64,000 nt of DNA from Spirochaetota bacterium (lineage in GTDB: Bacteria; Spirochaetota; Spirochaetia; Treponematales; Treponemataceae). A model generated the notes under the pieces. It saw nothing but the letters and a program-made list of their open reading frames with translations. It was not told the DNA's origin and made no database searches. The first letter of the stretch is position 1. Each line of letters opens with the position of its first letter. The position numbers were made by a program, and so were the translations under genes. Location of the stretch: positions 1 to 64,000 of the forward strand of contig JAEEQG010000148.1 in the NCBI GenBank assembly GCA_016285185.1, in the 5' to 3' direction. Positions 35,638-45,409 of the stretch are shown here, piece by piece.

Positions 35638-36386
35638 TTTTTTATCAGCTTATTGATTTTTCTTATACAGCGGTGAAATATATCATTCTGGAACCAGCTT
35701 TGTTCCCAGTAGTGGATACCATAAGTATTAGGAGTTATGTATTTGGATTTTACGGATACAACGGATTGTGATTCTGAATTTGGAACCGCAAAAAAGTATT
35801 CGGCAGGTACAAATGCTACGGAAGAATCGATTTTATCAAGGTTTTCACGGAATAATGAGGTTATAAAGCGTGGACCTGTTGTATTTATTATTTCAAGTGT
35901 ATCGGTTGTGTTTGTAGGCTTTATCTTATTGCATATTTCATTTATTAAAAATGTATCTGGAGCAGATGCTATCATTGCATTCCCAAATTCGGGCTTGTCA
36001 TAAAACTGTATGCCGGAGACAAAAGTTGAGCAGTCCGCTATGTCATCCAGCGGTTTTAAACATTCAAAGTCCGTATCAAAATAAAAACCGCCGTATAAGC
36101 GCAAGATCTCATACCGCGCAATATCGGATTTTGTTCCATAGTTGCTGATTTTTTTGAACTGTTTTGCAAATCTGAAACCGGTTATATTAAGAATACTTTC
36201 TTCGTTCCATAAAATCATTTTCCAATCCGGATTATACTTTCTGAATGTATCCAAAAAATGTTGATATTTCTCGGGTAACTTGCTGCCTAACCAAATATGG
36301 TGAATTATGTGCGGGATGTGATTTGTTATGGGTTTTTGGTTGTTTAACCAGTTTTGATACTGATTTTCAAAAGGATTATCTTGCAC
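35634..36386 (-). CDS. GT32-family glycosyltransferase (OCH1-like)
   Basis: About 250 residues. HHIWLGSKLPEKY, ILWNEESI, then SDIARYEILRLYGGFYFDTD with the DXD metal motif are diagnostic of GT32 capsular-type sugar transferases. The ORF track uses ATG 36437, which overlaps the upstream GT2 by 38 bp and has no ribosome site. GTG 36386, with AGG 9 bp upstream and no overlap, fits better. Confidence 0.82.
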   Translation of the reverse strand: MQDNPFENQYQNWLNNQKPITNHIPHIIHHIWLGSKLPEKYQHFLDTFRKYNPDWKMILWNEESILNITGFRFAKQFKKISNYGTKSDIARYEILRLYGGFYFDTDFECLKPLDDIADCSTFVSGIQFYDKPEFGNAMIASAPDTFLINEICNKIKPTNTTDTLEIINTTGPRFITSLFRENLDKIDSSVAFVPAEYFFAVPNSESQSVVSVKSKYITPNTYGIHYWEQSWFQNDIFHRCIRKINKLIKK

Positions 36387-36399
36387 AATAGTACCTGTA

Positions 36400-37218
36400 T
36401 TAATCTGCAAATAAAGCAAGAAAACGGAGTCTTGCATAGAACCGTATAAAGATATTTAATCTGTGAATAAGTATATCAAATTTTGTTATGGCTGGATTTT
36501 CACAGACTGCTTGTATAAATGTTTCTTCATCTTTTTTTAGTATGTCTTTTTTCTTGAAAAGATTTGATGTTTCGTTACCAATACTTACCCTGTATCGTAC
36601 AAGACAATCTTTTATGAAGGCAAAATCACCGTATCTGGCAAGACGAAGCCAGTATTCCCAGTCGGGCGAGTAGGGAACGGAATTTGAGAAAATACCGGCT
36701 TTAAGCATTGCTGATTTTTTAAACATAACGTTGCTTGGTTCACCAAAAAGATTTTTTGTCCTGAATGATTTTTTTATAATTTTATCACCGTTAATTATAC
36801 AGTTCCTTGAAAAATTTCTTCTTTGCAATAAAACCTCATTATCAGCATTAACTATAAAAGTCCCGCTGCTTACAGCAACAAGATTCTCATGCTCTGAAAG
36901 AAACTTGTATTTGCGCTCTATACAGTCTTTTTCAAGTTCATCATCAGCACATAAGAGTTGGATATAGTCGGTATCGGCTTTTTCCAGACATTTGTTCCAG
37001 TTGTTTACCATGCCGCAGTTTGTTTCATTCTGAAAAAAACTTATTCTTTTATCAGTGAATGTTTTTACCACATCTAGTGTTTTATCCGTAGAACAGTTGT
37101 CGACAATGATGAGCTGCCAGTCTTGAAATGTCTGGTCTAAAACAGACTGTATAGTAGAGGCGATAGTTTTTTCCGCATTATAAACAGGAATACAAATACT
37201 TACTGATGGTTTATTCAT
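36400..37218 (-). CDS. GT2 glycosyltransferase
   Basis: 272 residues; VSICIPVYNAEKTIASTIQ, VDNCSTDKTLDV, and LLCADDELEKDCIERK as metal-binding segment. Similar in layout to the GT2 at the end of the operon. Overlaps the DUF6056-like gene by 8 bp. A sugar transferase acting in the cytoplasm on the lipid-linked glycan. Confidence 0.85.
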   Translation of the reverse strand: MNKPSVSICIPVYNAEKTIASTIQSVLDQTFQDWQLIIVDNCSTDKTLDVVKTFTDKRISFFQNETNCGMVNNWNKCLEKADTDYIQLLCADDELEKDCIERKYKFLSEHENLVAVSSGTFIVNADNEVLLQRRNFSRNCIINGDKIIKKSFRTKNLFGEPSNVMFKKSAMLKAGIFSNSVPYSPDWEYWLRLARYGDFAFIKDCLVRYRVSIGNETSNLFKKKDILKKDEETFIQAVCENPAITKFDILIHRLNIFIRFYARLRFLALFAD

Positions 37219-38539
37219 AGCCTACAATGGTATTTATTCCGAAAAATTTTGCAATAGGAATATTTTCATAAGGATTAAGGTCTTCCAGATTCCATTGTGA
37301 ATTATGTCGTTCACCGGAATGAATGATTTTAAAACTATAATCATAAATTCCACTTTCTTTCCCTGTATTCATAACACTGATTCTGTTATTCCATCTTTGA
37401 AGTGTATTGAGAATGTCGAGAGTGGATACGGTAAAAGAATGAATAAAGACAATACCACAGACAAGAAGAGCTGCTGCAATGAATCGTTTAGCCTGTTCTT
37501 CAAGACAAATAGTGGAAAAACCGTCAAAAATAAAAATGATAAGGAATATGACGGCAAAGAGATAAGCCCTGTGCGGGAAAACAGGTGACAATACCATGGA
37601 ATATACTGATGCTAAAGCCGCCAAAATGTATAAAAGGTGAATGTATTTGAATTTTTTCTGAAGTATAAGTTCAAAAAGAACTATTGAAGCTGCAATCAGT
37701 AGGAAAGAAAGTTCTTTACAGGAATCCAAACTGATGTAATAAGCCCTTTTTACTGTTGTTTTAATAAATTGAAAGAGAGAAAAAGCTTCTCCACCCGTAA
37801 TTTGACTTGATCTGTTATGAGATCCCGGCGCCATTAAAAGCATTACAAACCCGAATAGGAATGCGAGTGTTCCGAGGACTTCAAATGCTTTTATTTTTTC
37901 TTTTATTACTATTTTCCTGATATAATAGGCGATTAATAGAATAAAGACAGCGGCTGCTGCATTCTCCACGGACCAACCGGTTAAAAATCCTAAAGGTAAT
38001 GCAGAATATAAAAGAATTTTACTTGTTTTTTTATCAGAAACAGAATTAAAGTACGGTATTAAAAAGAGAATAAGCGGGATTACCGGCCAAAGATAAACGA
38101 TTGCACCTGTGAGCCAGAGATAGTTATGACCGTATGCGGGAGTAAAAAGCCAGAAGCTGACAAAAAGTGTAATAAAGTAAAGGCTTTTGTATTTATTGTT
38201 TTTATTAACCAACCGCATAATCAAATATAAAAATAAAAAGTATACGGCTGTGTTAAAAAAATTGAATAAAAGCTTGTTTTTAATACACACAAAAAATGTT
38301 ATCACTATAAGTGAAAGAGTTCTTCCGCTCCATGTAAAGTATTCGGTTTTAATGGAAGTGGCTGCATCTTGTATAGTCTTTATTTCTTCAAGTGTTGAAC
38401 AATCATACATTCTGCAGTAATCATCTATAATGTACGGTGTAATGCAGTTCAAAAAGAAAAATAATATAACGGTTGTGATTACTGAAATAACAAGTAATTT
38501 TTTGTCATTTTTATCTATCCAGTTTATTACTTTTTCCAT
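37211..38539 (-). CDS. DUF6056-like polytopic membrane protein (putative GT-C)
   Basis: 442 residues with about eleven membrane segments. The first external loop has CITPYIIDDYCRMYDC with an Asp-Asp pair and then YFTWSGRTLSLIV, followed by GHNYLWLTGAIVYLWPVI, the pattern of the DUF6056 family, which I recall as a GT-C-type group. It follows a GtrB-like GT2 by 8 bp; together they probably make and use a lipid-phosphate sugar for side-group addition in the periplasm. Confidence 0.65.
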   Translation of the reverse strand: MEKVINWIDKNDKKLLVISVITTVILFFFLNCITPYIIDDYCRMYDCSTLEEIKTIQDAATSIKTEYFTWSGRTLSLIVITFFVCIKNKLLFNFFNTAVYFLFLYLIMRLVNKNNKYKSLYFITLFVSFWLFTPAYGHNYLWLTGAIVYLWPVIPLILFLIPYFNSVSDKKTSKILLYSALPLGFLTGWSVENAAAAVFILLIAYYIRKIVIKEKIKAFEVLGTLAFLFGFVMLLMAPGSHNRSSQITGGEAFSLFQFIKTTVKRAYYISLDSCKELSFLLIAASIVLFELILQKKFKYIHLLYILAALASVYSMVLSPVFPHRAYLFAVIFLIIFIFDGFSTICLEEQAKRFIAAALLVCGIVFIHSFTVSTLDILNTLQRWNNRISVMNTGKESGIYDYSFKIIHSGERHNSQWNLEDLNPYENIPIAKFFGINTIVGYE

Positions 38540-38547
38540 ATTTTCTC

Positions 38548-39501
38548 CTAATCAAGTATTGTATCTATAATAAATCTTGGTCTGTGTTTTGATTCAAGAT
38601 ATATTTTGCCAACATATTCGCCGATTACACCGATTGAAAAAAGCTGTAGTCCGCCCAAACCCCATATTGAAATAATGATACTAGACCAGCCGTCTACAGT
38701 TTTACCGCCCGTAAAATGATTTATTAGCACGTATAAAAGTAGTGCAAAGCAGACAATAAAGACAAAAAGCCCCAGTGTGGTTATAAACCGTAGCGGTTTT
38801 ACACTAAGGGATGTAATACCGTTGAGGGCAAGAGCAATCATTTTGCTTAAAGGATAATGGGTCTTTCCTGCAGTGCGTTCTTTGCGTTCATAATAAACGG
38901 TTGTACTTTTAAAACCGAGCAGGGGAAACATTCCCCTTAAAAAGAGATTTACTTCCCTGAATCCGTCCAGCGCATTAAGAACTTTCTTGCTTGCAAGTCT
39001 GTAATCTGCGTGATTATATACGATATCCGCTCCGAAAGTACTCATAAGTTTGTAAAATGATTCAGCCGACCATCGTTTAAAAAATGAATCTGTTTTTCTT
39101 GAACTGCGTACTCCGTAGACTATTTCATTGCCTTCATAATATTTTGTGATGAAATCTTTTAGAACTTCAATATCGTCCTGTAAATCCGCATCCAGGGAAA
39201 TTGTAAAATCGCACATATCCTTGACTGTCATAAGCCCTGCAAGGAGCGCATTCTGGTGTCCTCTGTTTCTGGAAAGTCTTATCCCGGAAAAAATTGGATT
39301 CTGGCTGTGTAGATCAGATATGATACTCCATGTCATATCCTTTGAACCGTCGTCAATAAAACAGATTCTGCTTTTAGATGTAATAAGTCCATCATTTATA
39401 AAACCTTCCATTTTTTCAGCCAGTATTTTTGCTGTCTGTGGCAGAGCTTCTTCTTCGTTATAGCATGGTATCAAAAGATAAAGTGCTTGTGACGTATTCA
39501 T
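38548..39501 (-). CDS. GtrB-like polyprenol-phosphate glycosyltransferase
   Basis: 317 residues: a GT2 catalytic domain (LLIPCYNEEEALPQTAK, IDDGSKDMTW, SLDADLQDDIEVL) followed by two membrane helices near residues 235-255 and 270-290, ending in GEYVGKIYLESKHRPRF. This is the classic GtrB/YfdH/ArnC-like architecture that transfers glucose or a related sugar to undecaprenyl phosphate at the inner membrane face. AAGGA stands before the ATG. Confidence 0.88.
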   Translation of the reverse strand: MNTSQALYLLIPCYNEEEALPQTAKILAEKMEGFINDGLITSKSRICFIDDGSKDMTWSIISDLHSQNPIFSGIRLSRNRGHQNALLAGLMTVKDMCDFTISLDADLQDDIEVLKDFITKYYEGNEIVYGVRSSRKTDSFFKRWSAESFYKLMSTFGADIVYNHADYRLASKKVLNALDGFREVNLFLRGMFPLLGFKSTTVYYERKERTAGKTHYPLSKMIALALNGITSLSVKPLRFITTLGLFVFIVCFALLLYVLINHFTGGKTVDGWSSIIISIWGLGGLQLFSIGVIGEYVGKIYLESKHRPRFIIDTILD

Positions 39502-39513
39502 GGAATATCCTTG

Positions 39514-40053
39514 TTAAAAAGGGCTTTTGAATTCAGAAAAAGCAGGATGTTTCAAATCTCTTGTTGATATGATTGGTTGTTTAATATCCCAATCATACCC
39601 GAAAGAATCGTAGCGTATTCCTTTGTCATTTTCCGGTGAATAACAGGTTGTCTGCATATAATGCATGATTGTATTGTCTTTCAGGGACTTAAATCCGTGA
39701 GCAAAACCTTTTGGAATGTAAAGATATTTTGGATTGCTGCCTGTTAGTTCGCTTTCATAGTATTTGCCGTATGTAGAAGAGTTTTTTCTAAGGTCAAGGC
39801 AGACATCAATCACACTGCCTGTAATCACATATATGATTTTTGTGTGATCGCACGGCGGTGTCTGAAAATGCATACCGCGGATTACATTTTTTGCGTTTAC
39901 GGAATAATATGTTTCCTTAAAATCAGTATCAAGACCTAAGGATTCAAATTCTTTAGAACTGAATAGTTTTTTGAATGCGCCTCTGTTGTCGGTAAGATAA
40001 GGTGATTCAATTACATAAAGCCCTTCAAAATCTGTCTTTGTAATGGAAAACAT
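39514..40053 (-). CDS. RmlC-like dTDP-sugar epimerase/isomerase, second copy
   Basis: 179-residue cupin. RGMHFQTPPCDHTKIIYV has the catalytic His; YIPKGFAHGFKSL and CYSPENDKGIRYD also match the RmlC family. It is clearly different from the RmlC two genes upstream, so it is likely a specialised 3- or 5-epimerase for another dTDP-4-keto sugar rather than a spare copy. Located 10 bp after rmlD. Confidence 0.8.
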   Translation of the reverse strand: MFSITKTDFEGLYVIESPYLTDNRGAFKKLFSSKEFESLGLDTDFKETYYSVNAKNVIRGMHFQTPPCDHTKIIYVITGSVIDVCLDLRKNSSTYGKYYESELTGSNPKYLYIPKGFAHGFKSLKDNTIMHYMQTTCYSPENDKGIRYDSFGYDWDIKQPIISTRDLKHPAFSEFKSPF

Positions 40054-40063
40054 ATTATAAAAT

Positions 40064-40936
40064 CTATAATCCTTTTATAAAAGTTTCAAGGCTTTCCTGC
40101 CATTGCGGAATAGTCCAGTCAAGGACTGTGGAGATTTTTCCCTTGTCAAGAACAGAATAAGCCGGTCTTGTGGCTGGTGTAGGGTATTCGGAAGTTGAAC
40201 ATGGCGAAAGAGAAGATTCTTTTTCAAGCAGATTGTATTTTAGTCCAAGCCGTTGTATTTGTTGGGCAAATTCAAACCAGTTTGTTTCTCCAAGGTTTGT
40301 AAAGTGATATGCCCCGAACGGGATATCCGTTTTTTTTACAAAAGTGACGATTGCTTTTGCAAGGTCTGCTGCATAGGTTGGGGTTCCGTACTGGTCATTT
40401 ACAACCTTTAGAGGTTTTTGTTCTTTCATAAATTTAAGCATTGTAAACACAAAGTTTTTGCCATGCTTGCCGTAAAGCCATGCAGTGCGAATTATGTAAG
40501 CGTTATTAAACACTGCCTGTATCGCTTTTTCGCCTTCATATTTCGTGTTCCCGTAAACCCCCGTGGGATTTGCAGGGGCGTCTTCTTTGTATGGAATTTT
40601 TGCTTTTCCGTCAAAAATGTAGTCTGTGGAAATATGAATAAGCTTTGCGCCGTATTTTTTAGCGATAGAAGCAATATTACCGGGCCCTGTCGCATTAAGA
40701 GTATGACAGAGTTCGGTGTCACTTTCGGCTTTATCAACGTTTGTGTAAGCGGCGCAGTTTATGATATATGAGAGTGATTTCCCGTCCTTTACCAGTTTTG
40801 CCGCAAATGCATCCAGTGCGGATTCATCAGTTATATCAATTTCTCTGTCTGTGCCTGCAAATTCAATGTTTTCTTTTTCAAGCAGCTCCGCTGTTTCTTT
40901 GCCGAGCATGCCGTTACAGCCTATTAACCAAACCAT
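40064..40936 (-). CDS. rfbD: dTDP-4-dehydrorhamnose reductase
   Basis: 290 residues. Reduces dTDP-4-dehydro-L-rhamnose to dTDP-L-rhamnose, the last Rml step. VWLIGCNGMLGKET binds NAD(P)H, VYGNTKYEGE holds the catalytic Tyr and Lys, and IRTAWLYGKHGKNFV is family-typical. Sits between the two RmlC-like genes. Confidence 0.93.
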   Translation of the reverse strand: MVWLIGCNGMLGKETAELLEKENIEFAGTDREIDITDESALDAFAAKLVKDGKSLSYIINCAAYTNVDKAESDTELCHTLNATGPGNIASIAKKYGAKLIHISTDYIFDGKAKIPYKEDAPANPTGVYGNTKYEGEKAIQAVFNNAYIIRTAWLYGKHGKNFVFTMLKFMKEQKPLKVVNDQYGTPTYAADLAKAIVTFVKKTDIPFGAYHFTNLGETNWFEFAQQIQRLGLKYNLLEKESSLSPCSTSEYPTPATRPAYSVLDKGKISTVLDWTIPQWQESLETFIKGL

Positions 40937-40950
40937 GTCAGTATCCCTTG

Positions 40951-41502
40951 TTAAAAGTATTTTTTAGAGCGGTCAAAAGCCGGGTGTTTTTTGTCTTTTT
41001 CTGAAAGAAGAGGTGGACACGATAATTCCGGCCATTTTATGCCGATTTGTTCATCATTCCAATTGATTCCGGCTTCATCTTCGGGATGATAAAAATCAGT
41101 GCATTTGTATGCAAACAAAGCTGTTTCTGAGATTACGACAAAACCGTGCGCAAATCCCTGCGGAACATAAAACATATTATGTTTTTCTGCGGAAAGGATT
41201 ACGGAATAATATTGCCCAAAAGTAGGAGAGTCTGCCCTCAAATCAACAGCAACATCAAAAACCTCGCCCTGTACGGCAGATACAAGTTTGCCCTGAGGAT
41301 GAGTTTTTTGATAGTGGAGTCCGCGCAAAACACCGTAGCTTGATTTTGACATATTGTCCTGTACAAATTTCATGTCCAGTCCGGCTTCAAAAAAATCGCG
41401 CTGACTGTATGTTTCAAGAAAAAAACCTCTTGAATCGCCGAATACTTTGGGTTGAATTTCATAAAGTCCTTCAATAGGACATTTTTTTACTTCTATAGGC
41501 AT
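40951..41502 (-). CDS. rfbC: dTDP-4-dehydrorhamnose 3,5-epimerase
   Basis: 183 residues, normal length. GDSRGFFLETYSQRDF, FVQDNMSKSSYGVLRGLHYQ with catalytic His, and YVPQGFAHGFVV are the RmlC signatures. The start codon overlaps the rmlA stop by one base, so the pair is coupled. Confidence 0.94.
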   Translation of the reverse strand: MPIEVKKCPIEGLYEIQPKVFGDSRGFFLETYSQRDFFEAGLDMKFVQDNMSKSSYGVLRGLHYQKTHPQGKLVSAVQGEVFDVAVDLRADSPTFGQYYSVILSAEKHNMFYVPQGFAHGFVVISETALFAYKCTDFYHPEDEAGINWNDEQIGIKWPELSCPPLLSEKDKKHPAFDRSKKYF

Positions 41503-42377
41503 TATGAGTTCTCCGCAATAAATTTGAGGTATGCGCCGTAATCGGTCTTATAGCCTTTGGCATATTCGAGCAGGGTTTCTTTATTAATCCATCCGTTTCT
41601 GTATGCGATTTCTTCTATGCATGAAACGTAATATCCCTGACGTTTTTGGATTGTTGCGACAAAATTGGATGCTTCCAAAAGGCCGTCGTAACTGCCTGTA
41701 TCGAGCCATGCCATGCCGCGGCCTAAAAGTTCTACCGAAAGTTTTTTTTCAGAAAGGTATGCGTTATTAAGAGAGGTGATTTCTATTTCGCCGCGTGCGG
41801 ACGGTTTTACGTCCTTTGCTTTTTTACAGACTGTATTATCATAAAAATAAAGACCGGGTACGGCATAATGTGATTTTGGAACAGACGGTTTTTCTTCGAT
41901 TCCGGTAACTTTTCCGTCGGATGCAAACTCAACGACACCGTATTGTGTCGGATCTTTTACGTAATATCCGAATATGACGGCGCCGGCTTCTTTTTCAATT
42001 CTTTCTCTTGCATTGCGTAATGTACGTGTAAAGCTCTGACCGTAAAAGATATTGTCCCCCAGAACAAGCGCACATGAATCATTGCCTATAAAGGTTTCGC
42101 CAAGAATAAATGCGTCAGCGAGGCCTCTGGGTGCTGTCTGAACGCAGTAGTCAAATCTCATGCCGAGTTGTTCTCCGCTTCCGAACAACTCCCTGAATAC
42201 CGGCAAATCTCTTGGTGTAGAGATGATAAGTACTTCCCTTATGCCTGCAAGCATAAGAACTGAAAGCGGATAATAAATCATGGGTTTGTCGTAAAGCGGC
42301 AGTATCTGCTTTGAGACAGCCTTTGTAACGGGATACAGGCGGGTTCCTGAACCACCTGCAAGAATTATTCCTTTCAT
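41502..42377 (-). CDS. rfbA: Glucose-1-phosphate thymidylyltransferase
   Basis: 291 residues. Makes dTDP-glucose from glucose-1-phosphate and dTTP, the first Rml step. [20 protein letters not shown] is the nucleotide-binding signature; [11 protein letters not shown] and [16 protein letters not shown] follow. GAGG lies 6 bp before the ATG. RmlB, the next enzyme of the path, is not encoded in the window. Confidence 0.95.
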   Translation of the reverse strand: MKGIILAGGSGTRLYPVTKAVSKQILPLYDKPMIYYPLSVLMLAGIREVLIISTPRDLPVFRELFGSGEQLGMRFDYCVQTAPRGLADAFILGETFIGNDSCALVLGDNIFYGQSFTRTLRNARERIEKEAGAVIFGYYVKDPTQYGVVEFASDGKVTGIEEKPSVPKSHYAVPGLYFYDNTVCKKAKDVKPSARGEIEITSLNNAYLSEKKLSVELLGRGMAWLDTGSYDGLLEASNFVATIQKRQGYYVSCIEEIAYRNGWINKETLLEYAKGYKTDYGAYLKFIAENS

Positions 42378-42385
42378 GCGTACCT

Positions 42386-43258
42386 CTATATTACGTCAAC
42401 GAATGTGCGTTCGTTACGGTTAAATAATACTAAGCCAAAAAACAAAAACAGAAAAGTCATGCCGAGACTTATTAAAATCATTAGAGGTGGAACTGAACCT
42501 GCACCGTAAAAAAAGATTCGGAACAGTTCTACCGGTGCAGAAACAGGATTTATGTAAAAAAACCAGGAAAATGATTCAGGAGCTTCTGAAAGCGGGTATA
42601 CAATCGGAGTTATGTACATCGCGAGTGAAATGCCAAACCCCAAAAGCTGGTTCAAATCGCGGTATTTGGTGGTGAGAGCGGAAAAAATCATTCCCATGCC
42701 GTCGCCCAATAAACCTATCCAAATAACAAGCAGAGGAAAAAGGATTATCATCCATGAAGGATGAACGTTTGCCCCGATTATAAGGTAGTAAACATAGAAT
42801 ATCAAAAGACAACAGAACTGGATTCCCATTTTTATGGCTGCGCTCACCGTATTTGAAATTGTAACGGTAAGACGCGGAAAATAAACCTTGCTGAATATGC
42901 CGACATTATTGGAAAATGTTCCTGCCGCCGTGTTAAGACAGTTTGTAAAATATGTCCAAAGCATTGTACCCGCAAAATAGAACAGAATGTACGGCACTCC
43001 GTCGGTTCCGATTTTTGCGAGGTTACCGAATATAAACGTATTGATAACCGTTGTTACAAGCGGCTGTACCACATACCATATTGGTCCGAGGACAGTCTGC
43101 TTGTATTGGGTTGTAAAATCGCGCTTGATAAAAAGCCAAATAAGGTCACGGTACTGCCAGACTTCCTTCAGGTTAAAATCCAGCAGTTTGTGTTTGGATT
43201 CAAGGACTAAGTCCCAGTTTTCATCTTGTTTTACGGCTTCAACTGTTTTTGCATTCAT
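42386..43258 (-). CDS. ABC-2 type polysaccharide export permease (Wzm-like)
   Basis: About 290 residues with six membrane segments. The N terminus [40 protein letters not shown] and the C-terminal [15 protein letters not shown] are hallmarks of Wzm/KpsM-type permeases that export undecaprenyl-linked glycans. Its ATPase partner Wzt is not adjacent and is not in the window. First gene of the minus-strand operon. ATG 43258 is chosen because the track's TTG 43273 overlaps the -10 box. Confidence 0.88.
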   Translation of the reverse strand: MNAKTVEAVKQDENWDLVLESKHKLLDFNLKEVWQYRDLIWLFIKRDFTTQYKQTVLGPIWYVVQPLVTTVINTFIFGNLAKIGTDGVPYILFYFAGTMLWTYFTNCLNTAAGTFSNNVGIFSKVYFPRLTVTISNTVSAAIKMGIQFCCLLIFYVYYLIIGANVHPSWMIILFPLLVIWIGLLGDGMGMIFSALTTKYRDLNQLLGFGISLAMYITPIVYPLSEAPESFSWFFYINPVSAPVELFRIFFYGAGSVPPLMILISLGMTFLFLFFGLVLFNRNERTFVDVI

Positions 43259-43272
43259 ACTGATTGCAGACA

Positions 43273-43301
43273 ATTATAGCATAATGCCCGTTTATATTCA
43301 A
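43273..43301 (-). promoter_or_regulatory. Promoter of the wzm-rml-glycosyltransferase operon
   Basis: Minus strand: TTGAAT, 17 bp, TATAAT, then 14 bp to ATG 43258. The predicted leader is only about 8 bases and has no Shine-Dalgarno sequence. Confidence 0.65.
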
Positions 43302-43306
43302 TGAAT

Positions 43307-44056
43307 TTACAGCTTTGAGAATATGTATTTGCAGAAAGTCGTAACTCTGTTTATGAACGAGTTGTCAATCTTGTCCTTGAGTATTATGACGTTGGGTGCG
43401 TTTACGCCGCCGAGTCCGTAAAGGATGATGCTGTCTCCTTCGCGGAATGCGTATACGAATGACTTCATTGCGTTGGCTTTTGCGCATGTCATTCCGTCGA
43501 CAATTTTTACACCGGAGTCCTGTATTTTTACAGGCTCTGTGTTATTTGAAGCATACAAAAGCATATCGTCTTTTTGGACAATATCAATATTTGTGGTAAT
43601 AATACCGAACGGGCTCATCTCAAGGTTTGCCAGAATATTAGAGGTTTCTGCTGTTTCTGTCTTGGAGAGTACAACTGCGGAAGAGTAAAGATCGTACCAT
43701 CTTTGTGTTCTCTGTCCAAAATAAGGAATTCCGACATAGCTTTCGACATCCGTAAGTTCTTTGCGGAGTGTATCAAAAATGTGTTCGTTGCCTTCATAAG
43801 GGATTTTCTGGATGATTTCTACCAGATACGGCGGTTTGAGTGCTTTTACAGTGGATATTACAGATTTGGCATCCTCATTTATTTCGTTGAGTGAGATTTT
43901 TTTTGCGTTGCCGATGTTACGGACAAGTACTTCGCCGTTTTCGAGCATTGTTTTTTCAGAGTCAGAAAGGTTGTTGTTGAAAATTTGTGCGTGAACAAAA
44001 AACGTGTAATAGAGTGCAAATACTGTTAAAATAAGTTTCTTCATTGTGTTTGTCAT
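43307..44056 (-). CDS. Secreted spirochaetal protein of unknown function
   Basis: 249 residues with an N-terminal signal peptide (KKLILTVFALYYTFFVHAQ, cut after HAQ). The mature part has mixed alpha/beta character, including EGNEHIFDTLRKELTDVESY and YFGQRTQRWYDLY. It resembles periplasmic proteins I recall from Treponema (possibly DUF6675). GGAGG precedes the ATG. It stands apart from the glycan operon, whose promoter begins at its 3' end. Confidence 0.55.
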   Translation of the reverse strand: MTNTMKKLILTVFALYYTFFVHAQIFNNNLSDSEKTMLENGEVLVRNIGNAKKISLNEINEDAKSVISTVKALKPPYLVEIIQKIPYEGNEHIFDTLRKELTDVESYVGIPYFGQRTQRWYDLYSSAVVLSKTETAETSNILANLEMSPFGIITTNIDIVQKDDMLLYASNNTEPVKIQDSGVKIVDGMTCAKANAMKSFVYAFREGDSIILYGLGGVNAPNVIILKDKIDNSFINRVTTFCKYIFSKL

Positions 44057-44200
44057 TGTTGCCTCCGTTTTAGGTTAATCAACTAATAAACAGTACAGAG
44101 AAAAAAAAGAAACAGAATAAAACAATTTTTTTTGATTTTCTTAATATTCACTATGAAAATTTTGTGATATACTTTTTTTCATAAGTAAAAAGGAGTTTTT

Positions 44201-45394
44201 ATGGGTGTAGCGGCACAAGTGCTGAAGGCTATGGAATCATCTTCGGCAATCAGAAAAGCGTTTGAAGACGGTTTACAGTTAAAAAAACAGTACGGAGAAA
44301 AAAACGTATATGATTTTTCTTTGGGTAATCCTGATTTGGAACCACCTGAGGAAGTTGAGAATATTATTAAGAAAATCGCATCTTCCGGCGAGAAAGGAGC
44401 TCATGCCTATATGCCCAATGCCGGTTATATGGAAACAAGAGCCGCTATGGCCGAAAAAGTTTCATCAGAGCAGGGCGTAAAAGTTGGTGCTGACGGTGTT
44501 GTTATGGCTGTAGGTGCCGCAGGTGCGTTAAACGTAATTTTTAAGGCGATTCTTGAACCGGGTGACGAAGTTATCGTACCGGCTCCGTTTTTTGCGGAGT
44601 ATACGCATTATTGCGCAAATCACGGCGGGAAGCTAGTACCTGTAAGTACAAAGGATGACTTTTCTCTTGATTTGGATGCTATAGCAGCCGCACTTTCTAC
44701 AAAGACAGCGGCTGTTCTTATTAATTCCCCGAACAATCCTACCGGAAAAATCTATTCTGAAAATGATATAAAGGCTCTTGCTGCACTACTTGAAGAACAC
44801 GCAAAAAAGGGACGAAAACCATATATAATCGCTGATGAGCCTTACAGAGCCATTACTTACGGCGGTAAAAAGGTTTCGGCTCTTTTCCCGTTTTATGATG
44901 CGGCGATTGTAGCTTCATCCTTCGCTAAAAACCTTAGCCTGCCGGGTGAAAGAATTGGTTATCTTGCAATAAATCCGGCCTGTCCTGACAAGGATGAGTT
45001 ATTTGCCGCATGTGTTTTTGCCACGCGCGTTCTCGGATATGTAAACGCTCCGGCTTTTTTCCAGAAAGTTGTGGCACAGGCATGGAAAGTTCCGGTAGAT
45101 TATTCCTCATATTCTGAGCGCCGGGATGCTTTGACCGGTGTTCTTAAAAAAGCAGGCATCGAGTTTGCTGAGCCTGAAGGCGCTTTTTATCTTTTCTGCA
45201 AAGTTCCCGCAAGAAAGACGGACGGTTGCACTGATGAAAATCTGTTCTGTGATTATCTAAAAGAGTACCGTGTTCTTGCAGTACCAGGAACGGGGTTCGG
45301 TAAAAAAGCCTGGTTCAGGCTTGCATATTGTGTTTCAAAGGATACTATAACAAACAGTCTGGATTCTTTTGTTCAGGCAGCAAAGAACTGGTAA
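44201..45394 (+). CDS. PLP-dependent aminotransferase, class I/II
   Basis: 397 residues, fold-type I. NSPNNPTGKIYSEND, the ADEPYRAITYGG segment with the PLP-ring Asp, and ASSFAKNLSLPGERIGY with the Schiff-base Lys are diagnostic. RLAYCVS near the end has the carboxylate-binding Arg. Probably an aspartate/aromatic-type transaminase; the substrate is open. A strong AAGGAG box precedes the ATG, and glgA follows after 15 bp. Confidence 0.85.
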   Translation: MGVAAQVLKAMESSSAIRKAFEDGLQLKKQYGEKNVYDFSLGNPDLEPPEEVENIIKKIASSGEKGAHAYMPNAGYMETRAAMAEKVSSEQGVKVGADGVVMAVGAAGALNVIFKAILEPGDEVIVPAPFFAEYTHYCANHGGKLVPVSTKDDFSLDLDAIAAALSTKTAAVLINSPNNPTGKIYSENDIKALAALLEEHAKKGRKPYIIADEPYRAITYGGKKVSALFPFYDAAIVASSFAKNLSLPGERIGYLAINPACPDKDELFAACVFATRVLGYVNAPAFFQKVVAQAWKVPVDYSSYSERRDALTGVLKKAGIEFAEPEGAFYLFCKVPARKTDGCTDENLFCDYLKEYRVLAVPGTGFGKKAWFRLAYCVSKDTITNSLDSFVQAAKNW

Positions 45395-45409
45395 AATACA
45401 GGAGTTAGT

